Source: Cherax quadricarinatus (lineage: Eukaryota; Arthropoda; Malacostraca; Decapoda; Parastacidae). From it: a stretch of 64,000 nucleotides of DNA. The notes below the pieces were generated by a model. It did no database searches. It was given only the letters and a program-made list of their open reading frames with translations, and was not told the origin of the DNA. The stretch's first letter is position 1. Every line of letters starts with the position of its first letter. Location: NCBI RefSeq assembly GCF_038502225.1, contig NC_091325.1, positions 30,442,381 to 30,506,380 on the forward strand. The letters run 5' to 3'. The translations under genes were made by a program, and so were the position numbers. Shown here one piece after another: positions 10,855 to 21,383 of the stretch.

Positions 10855-13420
10855 AGTCATCTCACACTGGAAGGCATTTAACACTGGAAGGCATCTCACA
10901 CTGGAAGTCATCTCACGCTTGAAGTCATCTCACACTTGAAGTCATCTCACACTAGAAGTCATCTCACACTGGAAAGCTTCTCACACTTGAAGGCATCTCA
11001 CACTGGAAGGCATGTCATACTGGAAGTCATCTCACACTGGAAGGCATGTCATACTGGAAGTCATCTCACACTGTAAATCATCTCACACTGGAAGTCATCT
11101 CACACTAGAAGTCATCTGACACTGGAAGGCATTTCACACTGGAAGACATCTCACACTGGAAGTCATCTCACACTGTAAATCATCTCACACTGCAAGTCAT
11201 CTCACATTGGGAGGCATCTCACACTGGAAGGCATCTCGCACAGGAAGTCATCTCACACTGCAAGGCATCTCTCACTGGAAGGCATCTCATACTGGAAGTC
11301 ATCTCACACTGGAAGTCATCTCACACTGGAAGTCATCTCACACTGGAAGTCATCTCACACTGGAAGTCATCTCACACTGGAAGTCATCTCACACTGGAAG
11401 TCATCTCACACTGGAAGGCATCTCACACTGAAAGGCATCTCAAACTGGAAGTCATCTCACACTTGAAATCATCTCACACTGGAAGTCATCTCACACTGCA
11501 AGGCATCTCTCACTGGAAGGCATCTCATACTGGAAGTCATCTCACACTGGAAGTCATCTCACACTGGAAGTCATCTCACACTGGAAGTCATCTCACACTG
11601 GAAGTCATCTCACACTGGAAGTCATCTCACACTGGAAGGTATCTCACACTGGAAGGCATCTCGCACTGGAAGTCATCTCACACTGGAAGGCATCTCACAC
11701 TGAAAGGCATCTCAAACTGGAAGTCATCTCACACTTGAAATCATCTCACACTGGAAGTCATCTCACACAGGGAGGCATCTCACACTGGAAGTCATCTCAC
11801 ACTGGGAGGCATCTCACACTGGAAGGTATCTCACACTGGAAGGCATCTCGCACTGGAAGTCATCTCACACTGGAAGTCATCTCACACTGGAAGGCATCTC
11901 TCACTGGAAGGCATCTCATACTGGAAGTCATCTCACACTGGAAGTCATCTCACACTGGAAGTCATCTCACACTGGAAGTCATCTCACACTGGAAGTCATC
12001 TCACACTGGAAGTCATCTCACACTGGAAGTCATCTCACACTGGAAGTAATCTCACACTAGAAGTCATCTCACACTGGAAGTCATCTCACACTGGAAGGCA
12101 TCTCACACTGAAAGGCATCTCAAACTGGAAGTCATCTCACACTAGAAATCATCTCACACTGGAAGTCATCTCACACTGGGAGGCATCTCACACTGGAAGT
12201 CATCTCACACTGAGAGGCATCTCACACTGAAAGGTATCTCACACTGGAAGGCATCTCGCACTGGAAGTCATCTCACACTGGAAGTCATCTCACACTGGAA
12301 GGCATCTCACACTGAAAGGCATCTCAAACTGGAAGTCATCTCACACTTGAAATCATCTCACACTGGAAGTCATCTCACACTGGGAGGCATCTCACACTGG
12401 AAGTCATCTCACACTGGGAGGCATCTCACACTGGAAGGTATCTCACACTGGAAGGCATCTCGCACTGGAAGTCATCTCACACTGGAAGGCATCTCACACT
12501 GGAAGGCATCTCACACTGGAAGGCATCTCACACTGGAAGTCATCTCACACTTGAAGTCATCTCATACTGGAAGTCATCTCACACTGGAAGTCATCTCACA
12601 CTGGAAGTCATCTCACACTGGAAGTCATCTCACACTAGAAGTCATCTCACACTGGAGGTCATCTCACACTGGAAGGCATCTCACGCTGGAAGGCATCTCA
12701 CACTGGAAGTCATCTCACACTGGAAGTCATCTCACACTGGAAGGCATCTCACTCTGGAAGTCATCTCACACTGGAAGGCATCTCACACTGGAATTCATCT
12801 CACACTGGAAGGCATCTCACTCTGGAAGTCATCTCACACTGGGAGGCATCTCACACTGGGAGGCATCTCACACTGGAAGTCATCTCACACTGGAAGTCAT
12901 CTCACACTGGAAGTCATCTCACACTGGAAGGCATCTCACTCTGGAAGTCATCTCACACTGGAAGGCATCTCACACTGGAAGGCATCTCACACTGGAAGGC
13001 ATCTCACACTGGAAGTCATCTCACACTTGAAGTCATCTCATACTGGAAGTCATCTCACACTGGAAGTCATCTCACACTGGAAGTCATCTCACACTGGAAG
13101 TCATCTCACACTAGAAGTCATCTCACACTGGAGGTCATCTCACACTGGAAGGCATCTCACGCTGGAAGGCATCTCACACTGGAAGTCATCTCACACTGGA
13201 AGTCATCTCGCACTGGAAGTCATGTCACACTGGAAGTCATCTCACACTGGAAGTCATCTCGCACTGGAAGTCATGTCACACTGGAAGTCATCTCACACTG
13301 GAAGTCATATCACACTGGAAGTCATGTCACACTGGAAGTCATGTCACACTGGAAGTCATCTCACACTGGAAGTCATATCACACTGGAAGTCATCTCACAC
13401 TGGAAGTCATCTCACACTGG
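10855..13420. repeat. 17-bp satellite array (CTGGAAGTCATCTCACA)
   Basis: About 150 units of CTGGAAGTCATCTCACA, with common variants GGAAGGCATCTC, TTGAAGTC and GGGAGGC. Three units make 51 bp, so open frames show a 17-residue period in the translated sequence; I do not regard these as genes. Longer-range structure is visible: distinctive variants recur at offsets of 238 bp (14 units) and 476 bp (28 units). Confidence 0.96.
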
Positions 13421-13439
13421 TGACAATGACATTCATTAC

Positions 13440-13714
13440 TTCATCATATAGTCAAGTGCCAGTTCCTCCCATTAGTAACCATAAAAGAATCTTGAGATTA
13501 GTTCATCTTACGGTCGTGACTCTTCTTCTGTTCAGACACTTGCTGTCTCTAACACGTCCCTCTCCCCTCAGACAAGGTTCCTTGACGATGGTGAGGGGCT
13601 CTTGATCTAAGGAACTGGATCTGTGCTCCAGTTCCCTGAATTGAGTCTGGATACCTTACATCCCCTTCCCCCATCCTCAGGCGCTATATGATCCCTATGG
13701 TTTTAGCGCTCCCC
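13440..13714 (+). mobile_element. 3' end of a SINE or LINE with GCGCTA hairpin
   Basis: Non-coding sequence containing CAAGGTTCCTTGACGATGG and CTGGATCTGTGCTCCAGTTC, ending in a small hairpin (13680-13710) whose stem is GCGCTA/TAGCGC. It is followed at once by (AAT)n. A related hairpin with a different simple tail occurs at 24703-24757. Hairpin plus simple-repeat tail is the typical 3' end of a retroposon; the family name is unknown to me. Confidence 0.6.

Positions 13715-13804
<90 letters not shown>
13715..13804. repeat. (AAT)n microsatellite, about 90 bp
   Basis: Perfect AAT run attached directly to the retroposon 3' hairpin. Confidence 0.97.
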
Positions 13805-13807
<3 letters not shown>

Positions 13808-15089
13808 CTAAGAAGTCACTATCTGAATCACAAGACGCATTTTATCCAGTGCGTCACTGAATCTGAATATCGAGACACATTGTATCTGAATCCAGAGGTA
13901 CATCTTATCCAGTGCGTCATTTTATCTGCATCCAGAGGCACATTTCTGGCTCGTGATCCTATCCTAGTGTCGTATAATTCAAAGTATTAGCATAAAAACG
14001 CACCCACTGGATATATTATTAAACATTGTTTGTCAATAGAGGAACACTGTGCAACTCTGGTAACAATGGACAGTAAGTTTTAATTAAACGTATTCAATGG
14101 AACTTGTAACAAAGAGTTATAGTATCCAACTCTGATGAATCGGTCTCACTCTCCCAGCTTCACTCAACAGAAAACATTGAACTTATAACTTTGCTCTCAA
14201 ATCATAATTATCAACCATTGTTATTCAGAATTATATTTACTAACTTTCTTGAGCGGGTTTATAAGGGGTGAAGGTGGAGAGTATGAGTGAGGGGATAAAG
14301 TGAGGGGAGAGGTGAGGGGAGAGGTGAGGGAGAGGTGAGGGAGAGGTGAGGGGAGAGGTGAGAGTAAAGGTGATGTAGTGAGAGACATGTCTGGTTTGCT
14401 ACGTTCTTCAATATCATTTTCTTCTCTCTTTACTCTTATATATTCATATCTGATTTTGGTTTATATATTTTTAATTAAGTACAGAGCTTCCTCTATTTTA
14501 AAAATTATATTTAATATTAAGCATCCCTAAAGAGGCACTTTTACGTAGTTGCCTGAATTTCTCATTTTTATTTATCTTCCAGTTTCTCACTTTATTTCAC
14601 TTATGAGAAATATTCATCTCAAAGACTTGCAATTTTCAACGCCGCTGGTCAACAATGGCGTCCTCAGAAAAAATGACTCAATTATTGTGTATATGTCTTC
14701 TTTCATCTAATATTACATTGTTAATGATATTTTCGTTAATAGCTAAACTGAAAAATACCATCGTTTATGTTACTAGCTGTCTTATAGCATTAGCTACATG
14801 TTATAAGTAGGATGTAAGAGCTACACTATATTCTGATCACTACAAGCAGAGTTTTAATTAACTGCCAACTCTACTAAACTACTTGATCGAGTGTTTGTTG
14901 GGACGTGTAGAAGCTGGTAGAAGACGTGATGGTGCACCTGCATCGTTCCTTCAGTCTCTCCCTCTCTGTCTCTGGTTGAACATAGTCCAGGCAACTCTGC
15001 TCCTCCTCCTCTCCTCTGTCTGGGAGAACGTTGTTCTCTGCTCGTGTCATGTAGACTGTTTTTTTGGTAGAATATGTTAATGTTGGTGA
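13805..15089. other. No gene seen; contains a small GGTGAGGGGAGA tandem
   Basis: AT-rich sequence with no recognisable coding region. At about 14283-14375 there is a degenerate purine-rich tandem of GGTGAGGGGAGA/GGTGAGGGAGA, about seven copies. The short open frames on both strands near 14850-15116 show no known domain. Confidence 0.6.
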
Positions 15090-15265
15090 GCTGGAACATC
15101 TCGTTATTCTGTGCAACTCTGCTGGCAGTGTTATTCAGAAGCAGTGGTTACTGACATTTTCTGAAGGTGTGTCGTGAAACACTTTACTTTCTGTCCCGAG
15201 TCTAACTCTAGACCTCACTTGTTCTGAGCTGTGTCTACGAGTTGTTGTAGTCGGGGCTTAGTAGT
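15090..15265. repeat. Left part of dispersed repeat X2, interrupted by the BEL/Pao insertion
   Basis: The last bases before the LTR (GTTCTGAGCTGTG, AGTCGGGGCTTAG) and the first after it (TGCTGAAACTCAGATTCAG, from 23503) together line up with continuous sequence at 4780-4960. The LTR retrotransposon therefore landed inside an older copy of that element. The alignment was made by eye, and similarity is moderate. Confidence 0.4.
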
Positions 15266-16342
15266 TGAGAAATTTTCTCCAGGAGGGCGGTATCAGCCCC
15301 CTTCAGCCCTTTTCAGCCCCTTTCAGCCCTGAGAGGCCCAGCCCTCTCAGAAGGGGCAAATATCTTGTTTACTGCTACAGCTAGTAATTGATCGCAGATG
15401 CAGTACGAGTATGCGACGTGGTCAAGCGACCGCCGCTCCTTGCAGTCCAGTGTTGCAGAGTGTATTTTAATAAGAGACAGTACATCTCTTACCTTAGCAG
15501 GACAATTAAGGAAAATCCTGCTCCCACTTTATTACTATGGTAGAGATAGTGTATATTGTTGTCTATGCTTAAGACAGCAAGAATCAAACATTCTGTTTTG
15601 CTTCATGGAGGAAGTGGCAAGGAAGCAAAAGTACTAGGTCAGCTTTTCCTTTGTGCTGGGGGCAGTGGCGGTGTGGGGCATTGTGGCGTCTTCTGATTAC
15701 TTTTGACTCTACTGAGAGTGACACTGACGCCAGGATAACCAACAAAGAACGATCTGAGCGTTAGTGCGAACAAAGTGTCTCACAAAACACAATAAACACT
15801 TACAGAGAAGTGTGATCAGCTTCTTTAGTGATAAGATTGAGAACAATAAAGACAAATCTTGTGGAACATAGCGTTCCAGTGTGCGTATTCCTAGACTATG
15901 GAAGACGTGGACATCCAAGGACACTTCAGCTTCTATCAAGTCACCGATATCTGTCGAAGGTGTGAAGAACACCATAGCTTACGCTACAAGAGCAAGGTAG
16001 GTTACGAATTTCTTGTAGTACGGGAGACTGCGCAGTTCTTGAGTCGCAAGGAATTTGTAATCAACTTATAGTCGGCAGTTAGGTGCGGACTTTTGAGTCC
16101 ACAGAAGTAAGTTTGTCAGCCATCAGTGAATGAAATATGCTGACATAACACCCCCTAGAGGTAATTTATAATCTTACAAATTATAACTCATTCCAGCCCG
16201 TTGAGAGATGATCATGACAACAATTCAAGACCTTGTCTGCAGGGGCGGCTGTGTAGACGATTTGCTGTCTTTTATCAGCTAAGTGTTCCCTATATTTAAA
16301 AATTATAAATTATATCTTAGTTGGTAAAGCCATTTCTCAACA
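15266..16342 (+). repeat. 5' LTR of the BEL/Pao element
   Basis: Starts TGAGAAATTTTC and ends TTTCTCAACA, giving TG...CA ends with a short inverted repeat. It is preceded by the target-site duplication GTAGT. It should hold the promoter and polyadenylation signals; I could not fix a TATA box. A 79-codon open frame inside it (15398-15637) recurs in the 3' LTR but shows no sign of coding constraint. Confidence 0.92.
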
Positions 16343-17101
16343 ATTTGGTCGTGCTCAAACCGGATAAAGGCCACACTGTGGTCCATATATGTTGTACTAC
16401 AGTGTACAAATAACCTACGAGCCAAGGTCCTTCGAAAAAAGTTGTAAAACTAGTGTTTTACAATATAAATGAGTCCCTCCAGACTCAATCACAGAGAATG
16501 GGCAGATAAAAGAAAACGGGCGCTCACCCAGCGTTCACCCAAAGAAAACGGGAGCTGGGTGACTCACCCAACAAGAAAACGGGGGATGGAACCCGGCATC
16601 CACTGCTCCAAGCTCGAAGAAGTGCTGACTAAGACAACAACAACAACCCTACTGATGTTCAGTTTGTCTGAGTGTATATACACATAGTGTTTATAATGTT
16701 TATAGACAGAAATTAAGATACAAGATTGTGTTGAAGTTTGTTTCTTATAGATATACCTGTTATATTAAAGGAACTATATATATAAAGTGTAAGCTTCCAA
16801 ATACATATTAACAGTGACATTTATATATGTGTAAGTAATATTCACGTTTATAGTGTATAGTGAATGAAGTGTATAACGTTATTTACGATTAATCATCGTT
16901 GTCAGGCTGACACAGCAAACTCAAGCCATAAACACCAGCCATATGTACTCTGTACCTTTCATGGTCATTGACCCTGAGGTTAAGCTTAGTGGGTCAGTAG
17001 TGTCTGACTCGATTATTCCTTCAAAACTCAGCTGTTTATAGCAGTACAGTGTTTTTTAAACACTCTAAGTGTGGTGCTAGAATTTTCAGTATACCATTAA
17101 A
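16343..17101 (+). promoter_or_regulatory. BEL/Pao leader with candidate primer-binding site
   Basis: Untranslated leader between the 5' LTR and gag. A TGG-starting candidate primer-binding site, TGGTCGTGCTCAAACC, begins at 16346, three bases after the LTR, as expected for tRNA priming. I could not assign the tRNA. At 16510-16585 GAAAACGGG occurs three times (GAAAACGGGCGC, GAAAACGGGAGC, GAAAACGGGGGA), and CTCACCCA recurs among the copies. The function is unknown. Confidence 0.55.
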
Positions 17102-18580
17102 ATGGCTTGTTTGAAAACTCAGTTTCAGTCTTTACAGACTAAGATTACACAATTAGAAAATCTAATTTCAGTCTGTATAGGATTAACTCAAGATACAAAC
17201 ACAGATTTTGATGATCTTGAGGTCAAATTTGAATTATTTACACAACGTCTGAAAATAATTAGTTCAGACTATACACATTATGAAAATAAATTTCTTGAAT
17301 TAGATCCATCTGAGGATGAAATTAAAAATGTTTTGGATACTTTTAGTAATCAACAATTAAGGTGGACAGGAGTACAGGCTATCTGCCGCAAAACTCTGTC
17401 ACAGAGACCTACTGTAACTAGTGGTCAAACACCTGTTACACCTGTAACAACAACAAGTGTCCCATTACCAAGCTTACCTACATTGTCATTACCTATTTTC
17501 CAAGGTCATAATTATGAAGAATTCATTATTGGTTTTCAATCCATAGTAAATTCACGTACTGACATAGATGAGATTGCAAAGTTCAATTATCTTAAATGTC
17601 TTGTGAAGGGAGAACCCTATGAACTGATTAAGTTATTTCCGGTAGTTAAAGGCAATTATCAAATAGCCTTACGTGTCTTAGCAGACAATTACTTTGATGC
17701 TGACAAGGCCAGAGTTAGACATGCAGTCTTAATATCAAGCTTGAAGCCACCCAAACATTGTTTTTCAGACTTACAGGCATTTAGAATCACATTAGACAAT
17801 AGTCTCAGATCTCTAGGTGCTAAATATGACCTAAGGCAATGTGATTGGTTTATCAGTGGTATTGTACAAGATAAGTTGTCACCACAAACTATTGAACGAT
17901 TAAATATGATGTTCAATAAACGCTATTTCACTTGTGAAGAAATTAGCAATTGTTTACAAACAATAGTTTCATGCATGCAAGCAACGAGACAAGATGAAAA
18001 ATCCACAAATCTCGTGGATAATAAACCTTTAACTCAATATAAAAAGAGTATACCTACTCCCACTAAACCACAGAATGGGAAATCCCATATAGGCATTTAT
18101 CAAGCTGTGAATACAACAGACAGGAAACAAACTGTCGCACATAAACGTACTCCAAAATGTGTACTTTGTGATGGAACACATTGGGCACAGTATTGTAGTC
18201 AGTACACATCAATGGAGGCACGTAAACAACGTGTTCATCAACTGAAAAGGTGCATCAAGTATTTAGGTGAACACAAGGGAGGTAAATGCTCACTGAAGAA
18301 GTGTTTTAAATGCAAGGGTATGCATCATGCAGCATTATGCCCAAATACTTTTGCTGAACAGCAGAAGACTTCCACAGAATCAGGAAGTCAACAAGCAACA
18401 GCATTAAATGTGAGAGATCACTTTAAAGCAACTGCTCTCCCGATAGCTCGAGTTGAGTTATCTAATAAATTACACAAAACCAATGTGCTAACATTATTTG
18501 ATCAAGGCTCACGAAGGTCCTTCATAAGAAGAACAGTGTTACAGAAACTGAATAAACAACCCTTGCCAAAATACAGTTAG
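17102..18580 (+). CDS. BEL/Pao Gag with start of protease (ORF ends at a frameshift)
   Basis: Gag is the structural protein that forms the virus-like particle. The 492-codon frame starts at ATG 17102 ('MACLKTQFQSL') with a helical, coiled-coil-like N-terminus. A region typical of BEL/Pao Gag (DUF1759-like) follows, with 'LPIFQGHNYEEFIIGFQS' at about residues 132-150 and 'VLISSLKPP' later. A cysteine/histidine zinc-binding region comes next: 'CVLCDGTHWAQYC' (near residue 353) and 'CFKCKGMHHAALC' (near residue 400). At about residues 463-475 'LTLFDQGSRRSFI' is the aspartic protease active-site region (D-x-G). The frame then stops at 18580, while homologous sequence continues at once in another frame, so this is a truncated Gag-Pol and not a natural end. 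Confidence 0.88.
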   Translation: MACLKTQFQSLQTKITQLENLISVCIGLTQDTNTDFDDLEVKFELFTQRLKIISSDYTHYENKFLELDPSEDEIKNVLDTFSNQQLRWTGVQAICRKTLSQRPTVTSGQTPVTPVTTTSVPLPSLPTLSLPIFQGHNYEEFIIGFQSIVNSRTDIDEIAKFNYLKCLVKGEPYELIKLFPVVKGNYQIALRVLADNYFDADKARVRHAVLISSLKPPKHCFSDLQAFRITLDNSLRSLGAKYDLRQCDWFISGIVQDKLSPQTIERLNMMFNKRYFTCEEISNCLQTIVSCMQATRQDEKSTNLVDNKPLTQYKKSIPTPTKPQNGKSHIGIYQAVNTTDRKQTVAHKRTPKCVLCDGTHWAQYCSQYTSMEARKQRVHQLKRCIKYLGEHKGGKCSLKKCFKCKGMHHAALCPNTFAEQQKTSTESGSQQATALNVRDHFKATALPIARVELSNKLHKTNVLTLFDQGSRRSFIRRTVLQKLNKQPLPKYS

Positions 18581-19450
18581 ATATAGATGGTTTTTTCCAC
18601 AATTCTGGTAAACAGACATATGACCTAGCCAGAATCACTGTTGGTCTAGGAAACAGGAAAAAGACAGTAGAAACTGTGGTGGTAGATGATTTGCCTAAGT
18701 CTGTGCAGATCCAGGGATTAAAAGAAACAGTTGCAGCACTGAAAGCAGCTAAGGTCAAGTTAGCCTGTCCTGACATACAGTCGGACACAATTAGTCCAAT
18801 TGATTTAATCATTGGAAGTGATTATTATCACTGTTTTGTGCAAAATATAGTAAGTAAACATGATGTTCACTTGCTGAAAACAGCAGGAGGCCACATGATA
18901 TGTGGTCCCATTCCCTCTCAAAGTGGGAAAGAAGCTGATATTGATTCAGTGGAAAATGTACTAGTTACGAGAATAACCGCTGATCCTGTACCACAGCAAA
19001 AAATATCATTACTGGAAGAAATGAATGAACCAGTTGATAAGTTGTGGGATTTAGATGCGATAGGTATTGAAGTAAATAAACCAAGCCCACAAGAGTCTCA
19101 GACTTATAACCAATATTTGGACACTGTCAAATATAAAGATGGACAGTATTGGGTTAGGTTATCATGGAAATTAAATCCACCACATCTGCCTAGCAATTAT
19201 CGCATGGCTGTCGTACAAATGAAAGCACACATACATGAGCTCAGGAAGAATCCAGAGCTACTGACTGTCTATGATAATATCATACAAGAACAGTTGGACA
19301 ATAAATTCATTGAGGAAATAGTCGAAGATAAGTTGAAGACAGAAGCTCATTATTTCCCGCACCATGTAGTCAGAAAAGATTCTGAAACCACTCCACTACG
19401 TGTTGTATATAATTGCAGCGCACGTGCAAATAAAGATGTAGCAAGTCTTA
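18566..19450 (+). pseudogene. BEL/Pao protease remainder and N-terminal RT segment
   Basis: This continues the polyprotein in a second frame. The first visible residues after the shift are 'IQLDIDGFFHNSGKQTYDLA'. 'DLIIGSDYYHCFV' is a conserved protease-region element of BEL/Pao elements (18800s). The segment from 'YWVRLSWKLNPPHLPSNY' (19148) through 'PHHVVRKDS' and 'LRVVYNCSA' is the N-terminal RT region. It ends at 'SLNDS'-like sequence and a stop at about 19456, after which the RT continues in a third frame. No slippery heptamer is evident at either junction, so I read both as mutations and not as programmed frameshifting. Confidence 0.82.
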
Positions 19451-19457
19451 ATGACTG

Positions 19458-21383
19458 ATGACCGGACCCTCACTAACTGAGAAGCTTGGAGACGTGCTTA
19501 TGAAATTTCGCACAAACCCATATGCCTACACGGCTGATATTTCCAAAGCTTTCTTAAGAGTAGGAGTACAAGAAATAGATAGAGATTATACTCGATTTTT
19601 GGGGCCTGAAAATCCACATGATCCCCAAATTCCTGTGAAAACTTATCGTTTCAAATCAGTATTATTTGGTGCAACATCCTCTCCATTCTTACTAGAAGCT
19701 ACTCTAAATACACATTTGAAGAAATCTGAAAGTCCCTTCAAAGAAATCTTAAAGAAAAGTTTATTTGCGGACAATCTTCAAGGTACTGTGAATAAAGAGG
19801 AGGATTTGAAATCCATATACAGAGAAGCTAACAAGGAGATGAAAGAAGCGAATATGCCTCAAAGGATGTGGAATACTAATTCAACACAATTAAGGGAACT
19901 TATCAAAGAAGATTTCCCGGAAGCTGAAATTCCTGATTGCAACAATATGCTGGGACTTAATTGGAACACACAGGAAGATACTTTGAGTCTCAAAAGGATA
20001 AACAATAAATCATGCAGTACACTCACTAAACGTAGTTTACTGTCAGAGGTATCACAATGTTTTGATCCTCTATTGCTCCTCTCACCAATTACCATAAAGG
20101 GTAAAATGCTTATGCAAGATGCATGGAAGCTCAAAATTGGATGGGATGAGAACTTACCTCTAGAAATGAGTAAAGCATGGGATGAAATATCCAAGGAGTT
20201 TAAGCAACTTCATCAAATTAAATTTCTCAGACAAATAGGTCAAGAGGGAAACAATTACACATTACATGTGTTCTGTGATGCGTCAACCAGAGGTAATGGC
20301 GCTGTAGCTTACATGAGTAATGCTGAAGGAAGTACACTAATTACTTTAAAGGCCAGGGTAGCACCCTTGAAGGTCAGAACAGTACCACAATTGGAACTGA
20401 CAGCACTCTATGTAGGTACAAAATTAGCTGTCTATCTCAACAAAGTACTTGATCATCTCACTATTGAAAAAACCGTGATCTGGAGTGATAATGAGGCAGT
20501 TCTCCAGTGGTTAAGAAATAATAAGAGTAAGTTGGTCTATGTACAGAACAGAGTAGCAGAAATAATAGAGATGCAGAGAGATTATCTCTTTCTCCACGTC
20601 TCTACCCAAGAGAATCCAGCTGACATGTTGTCACGTGGTGTCCCACTCAAGAAATTTGTGGATAATAAATTATGGCTCCACGGACCGAACTGGCTCTCTA
20701 ATGAAAATAACTGGCCTCAGCAAAAGGCTCACATTATGCCAGAAGAAACAGTTTGCTTGAACCCATCAGAAATAACCTGTGTAAATACTGCAGACACAAC
20801 AGAAATAGTCATTGATGGATCTAAATACTCATCTTTGGGTAAACTCTTAAGAGTTACAGATCTTGTCTTTAAATTCATTAAAGGAATAAAACCTGATTAT
20901 GAATGTCTTGAACCCATTAAATACTGGGTGAAACTAATACAGAAAGATGTTTTCTCTACAGAATATAAATTTCTGGAAACACAAGATAAATCCTCAAAGA
21001 AACCTGTCATGATTAATTCTTTAGGACTTTATCTCGACTCAGAAAAGATTATAAGATATCGAGGAAGAATTCATAATTCTTCACTACCTAAAGAAGCCAT
21101 ACATCCAATATTGATCCCCAAGAATCATTGGCTAACAAAACTGATTGTGCAAAACGCCCACAGTAACGTGTTACATGGTGGGGTAGCTGACACACTTTGT
21201 CATATACGACAATCCTACTGGATACCTCAAGGTCGACAAAGTGTGAAAAAACAAATAAAGGACTGTATTACTTGTCGTCACTACGATATGCGAGTATGTC
21301 AGTATCCAGGTCCACCTCCATATCCCTCTGAAAGAGTTTGTCATATCACTCCATTTGAGGTGACAGGTGTAGATTACACTTGA
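19458..21383 (+). CDS. BEL/Pao RT, RNase H and integrase zinc domain (ends at in-frame stop)
   Basis: A 641-codon open frame. RT motif A is 'YTADISKAFLRVGV' (19525-19566). The catalytic box is 'LFADNLQGTV' (about 19760-19790), where the second Asp of the usual pair is Asn; DN is common in Pao-like RTs as I recall. RNase H follows, with 'HVFCDASTRGNGAVAYM' (20265), 'QLELTALYVG' and 'IWSDNEAVLQW' carrying its acidic residues. The integrase H-H-C-C zinc finger is visible in 'HSNVLHGGV' and 'CITCRHYDM' (21160-21290). The frame stops at 21381-21383 directly after 'VTGVDYT', which holds the first catalytic Asp of integrase, and resumes in the same frame. The first ATG is probably not a natural start. 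Confidence 0.88.
   Translation: MTGPSLTEKLGDVLMKFRTNPYAYTADISKAFLRVGVQEIDRDYTRFLGPENPHDPQIPVKTYRFKSVLFGATSSPFLLEATLNTHLKKSESPFKEILKKSLFADNLQGTVNKEEDLKSIYREANKEMKEANMPQRMWNTNSTQLRELIKEDFPEAEIPDCNNMLGLNWNTQEDTLSLKRINNKSCSTLTKRSLLSEVSQCFDPLLLLSPITIKGKMLMQDAWKLKIGWDENLPLEMSKAWDEISKEFKQLHQIKFLRQIGQEGNNYTLHVFCDASTRGNGAVAYMSNAEGSTLITLKARVAPLKVRTVPQLELTALYVGTKLAVYLNKVLDHLTIEKTVIWSDNEAVLQWLRNNKSKLVYVQNRVAEIIEMQRDYLFLHVSTQENPADMLSRGVPLKKFVDNKLWLHGPNWLSNENNWPQQKAHIMPEETVCLNPSEITCVNTADTTEIVIDGSKYSSLGKLLRVTDLVFKFIKGIKPDYECLEPIKYWVKLIQKDVFSTEYKFLETQDKSSKKPVMINSLGLYLDSEKIIRYRGRIHNSSLPKEAIHPILIPKNHWLTKLIVQNAHSNVLHGGVADTLCHIRQSYWIPQGRQSVKKQIKDCITCRHYDMRVCQYPGPPPYPSERVCHITPFEVTGVDYT

Noticed and set aside
11207..13605. 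Repeat proteins with a 17-residue period (SHTGSHLTLEVISHWKS-like)
   Set aside because: A 17-bp unit always gives a 17-residue period over 51 bases. The frames begin and end at unit variants, and no flanking gene structure is visible.
15398..15637. 79-codon frame present in both BEL/Pao LTRs (also 22553-22792), possibly a conserved small protein
   Set aside because: The LTRs are recent duplicates, so similarity is expected. The three base differences I see inside the frame all change the residue, which gives no sign of selection.
18560..19460. Programmed ribosomal frameshifting in the BEL/Pao polyprotein
   Set aside because: Two shifts occur within protease and RT, not at a domain boundary typical for recoding. 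I see no slippery heptamer, and a third lesion (a stop) shows the copy is decaying.
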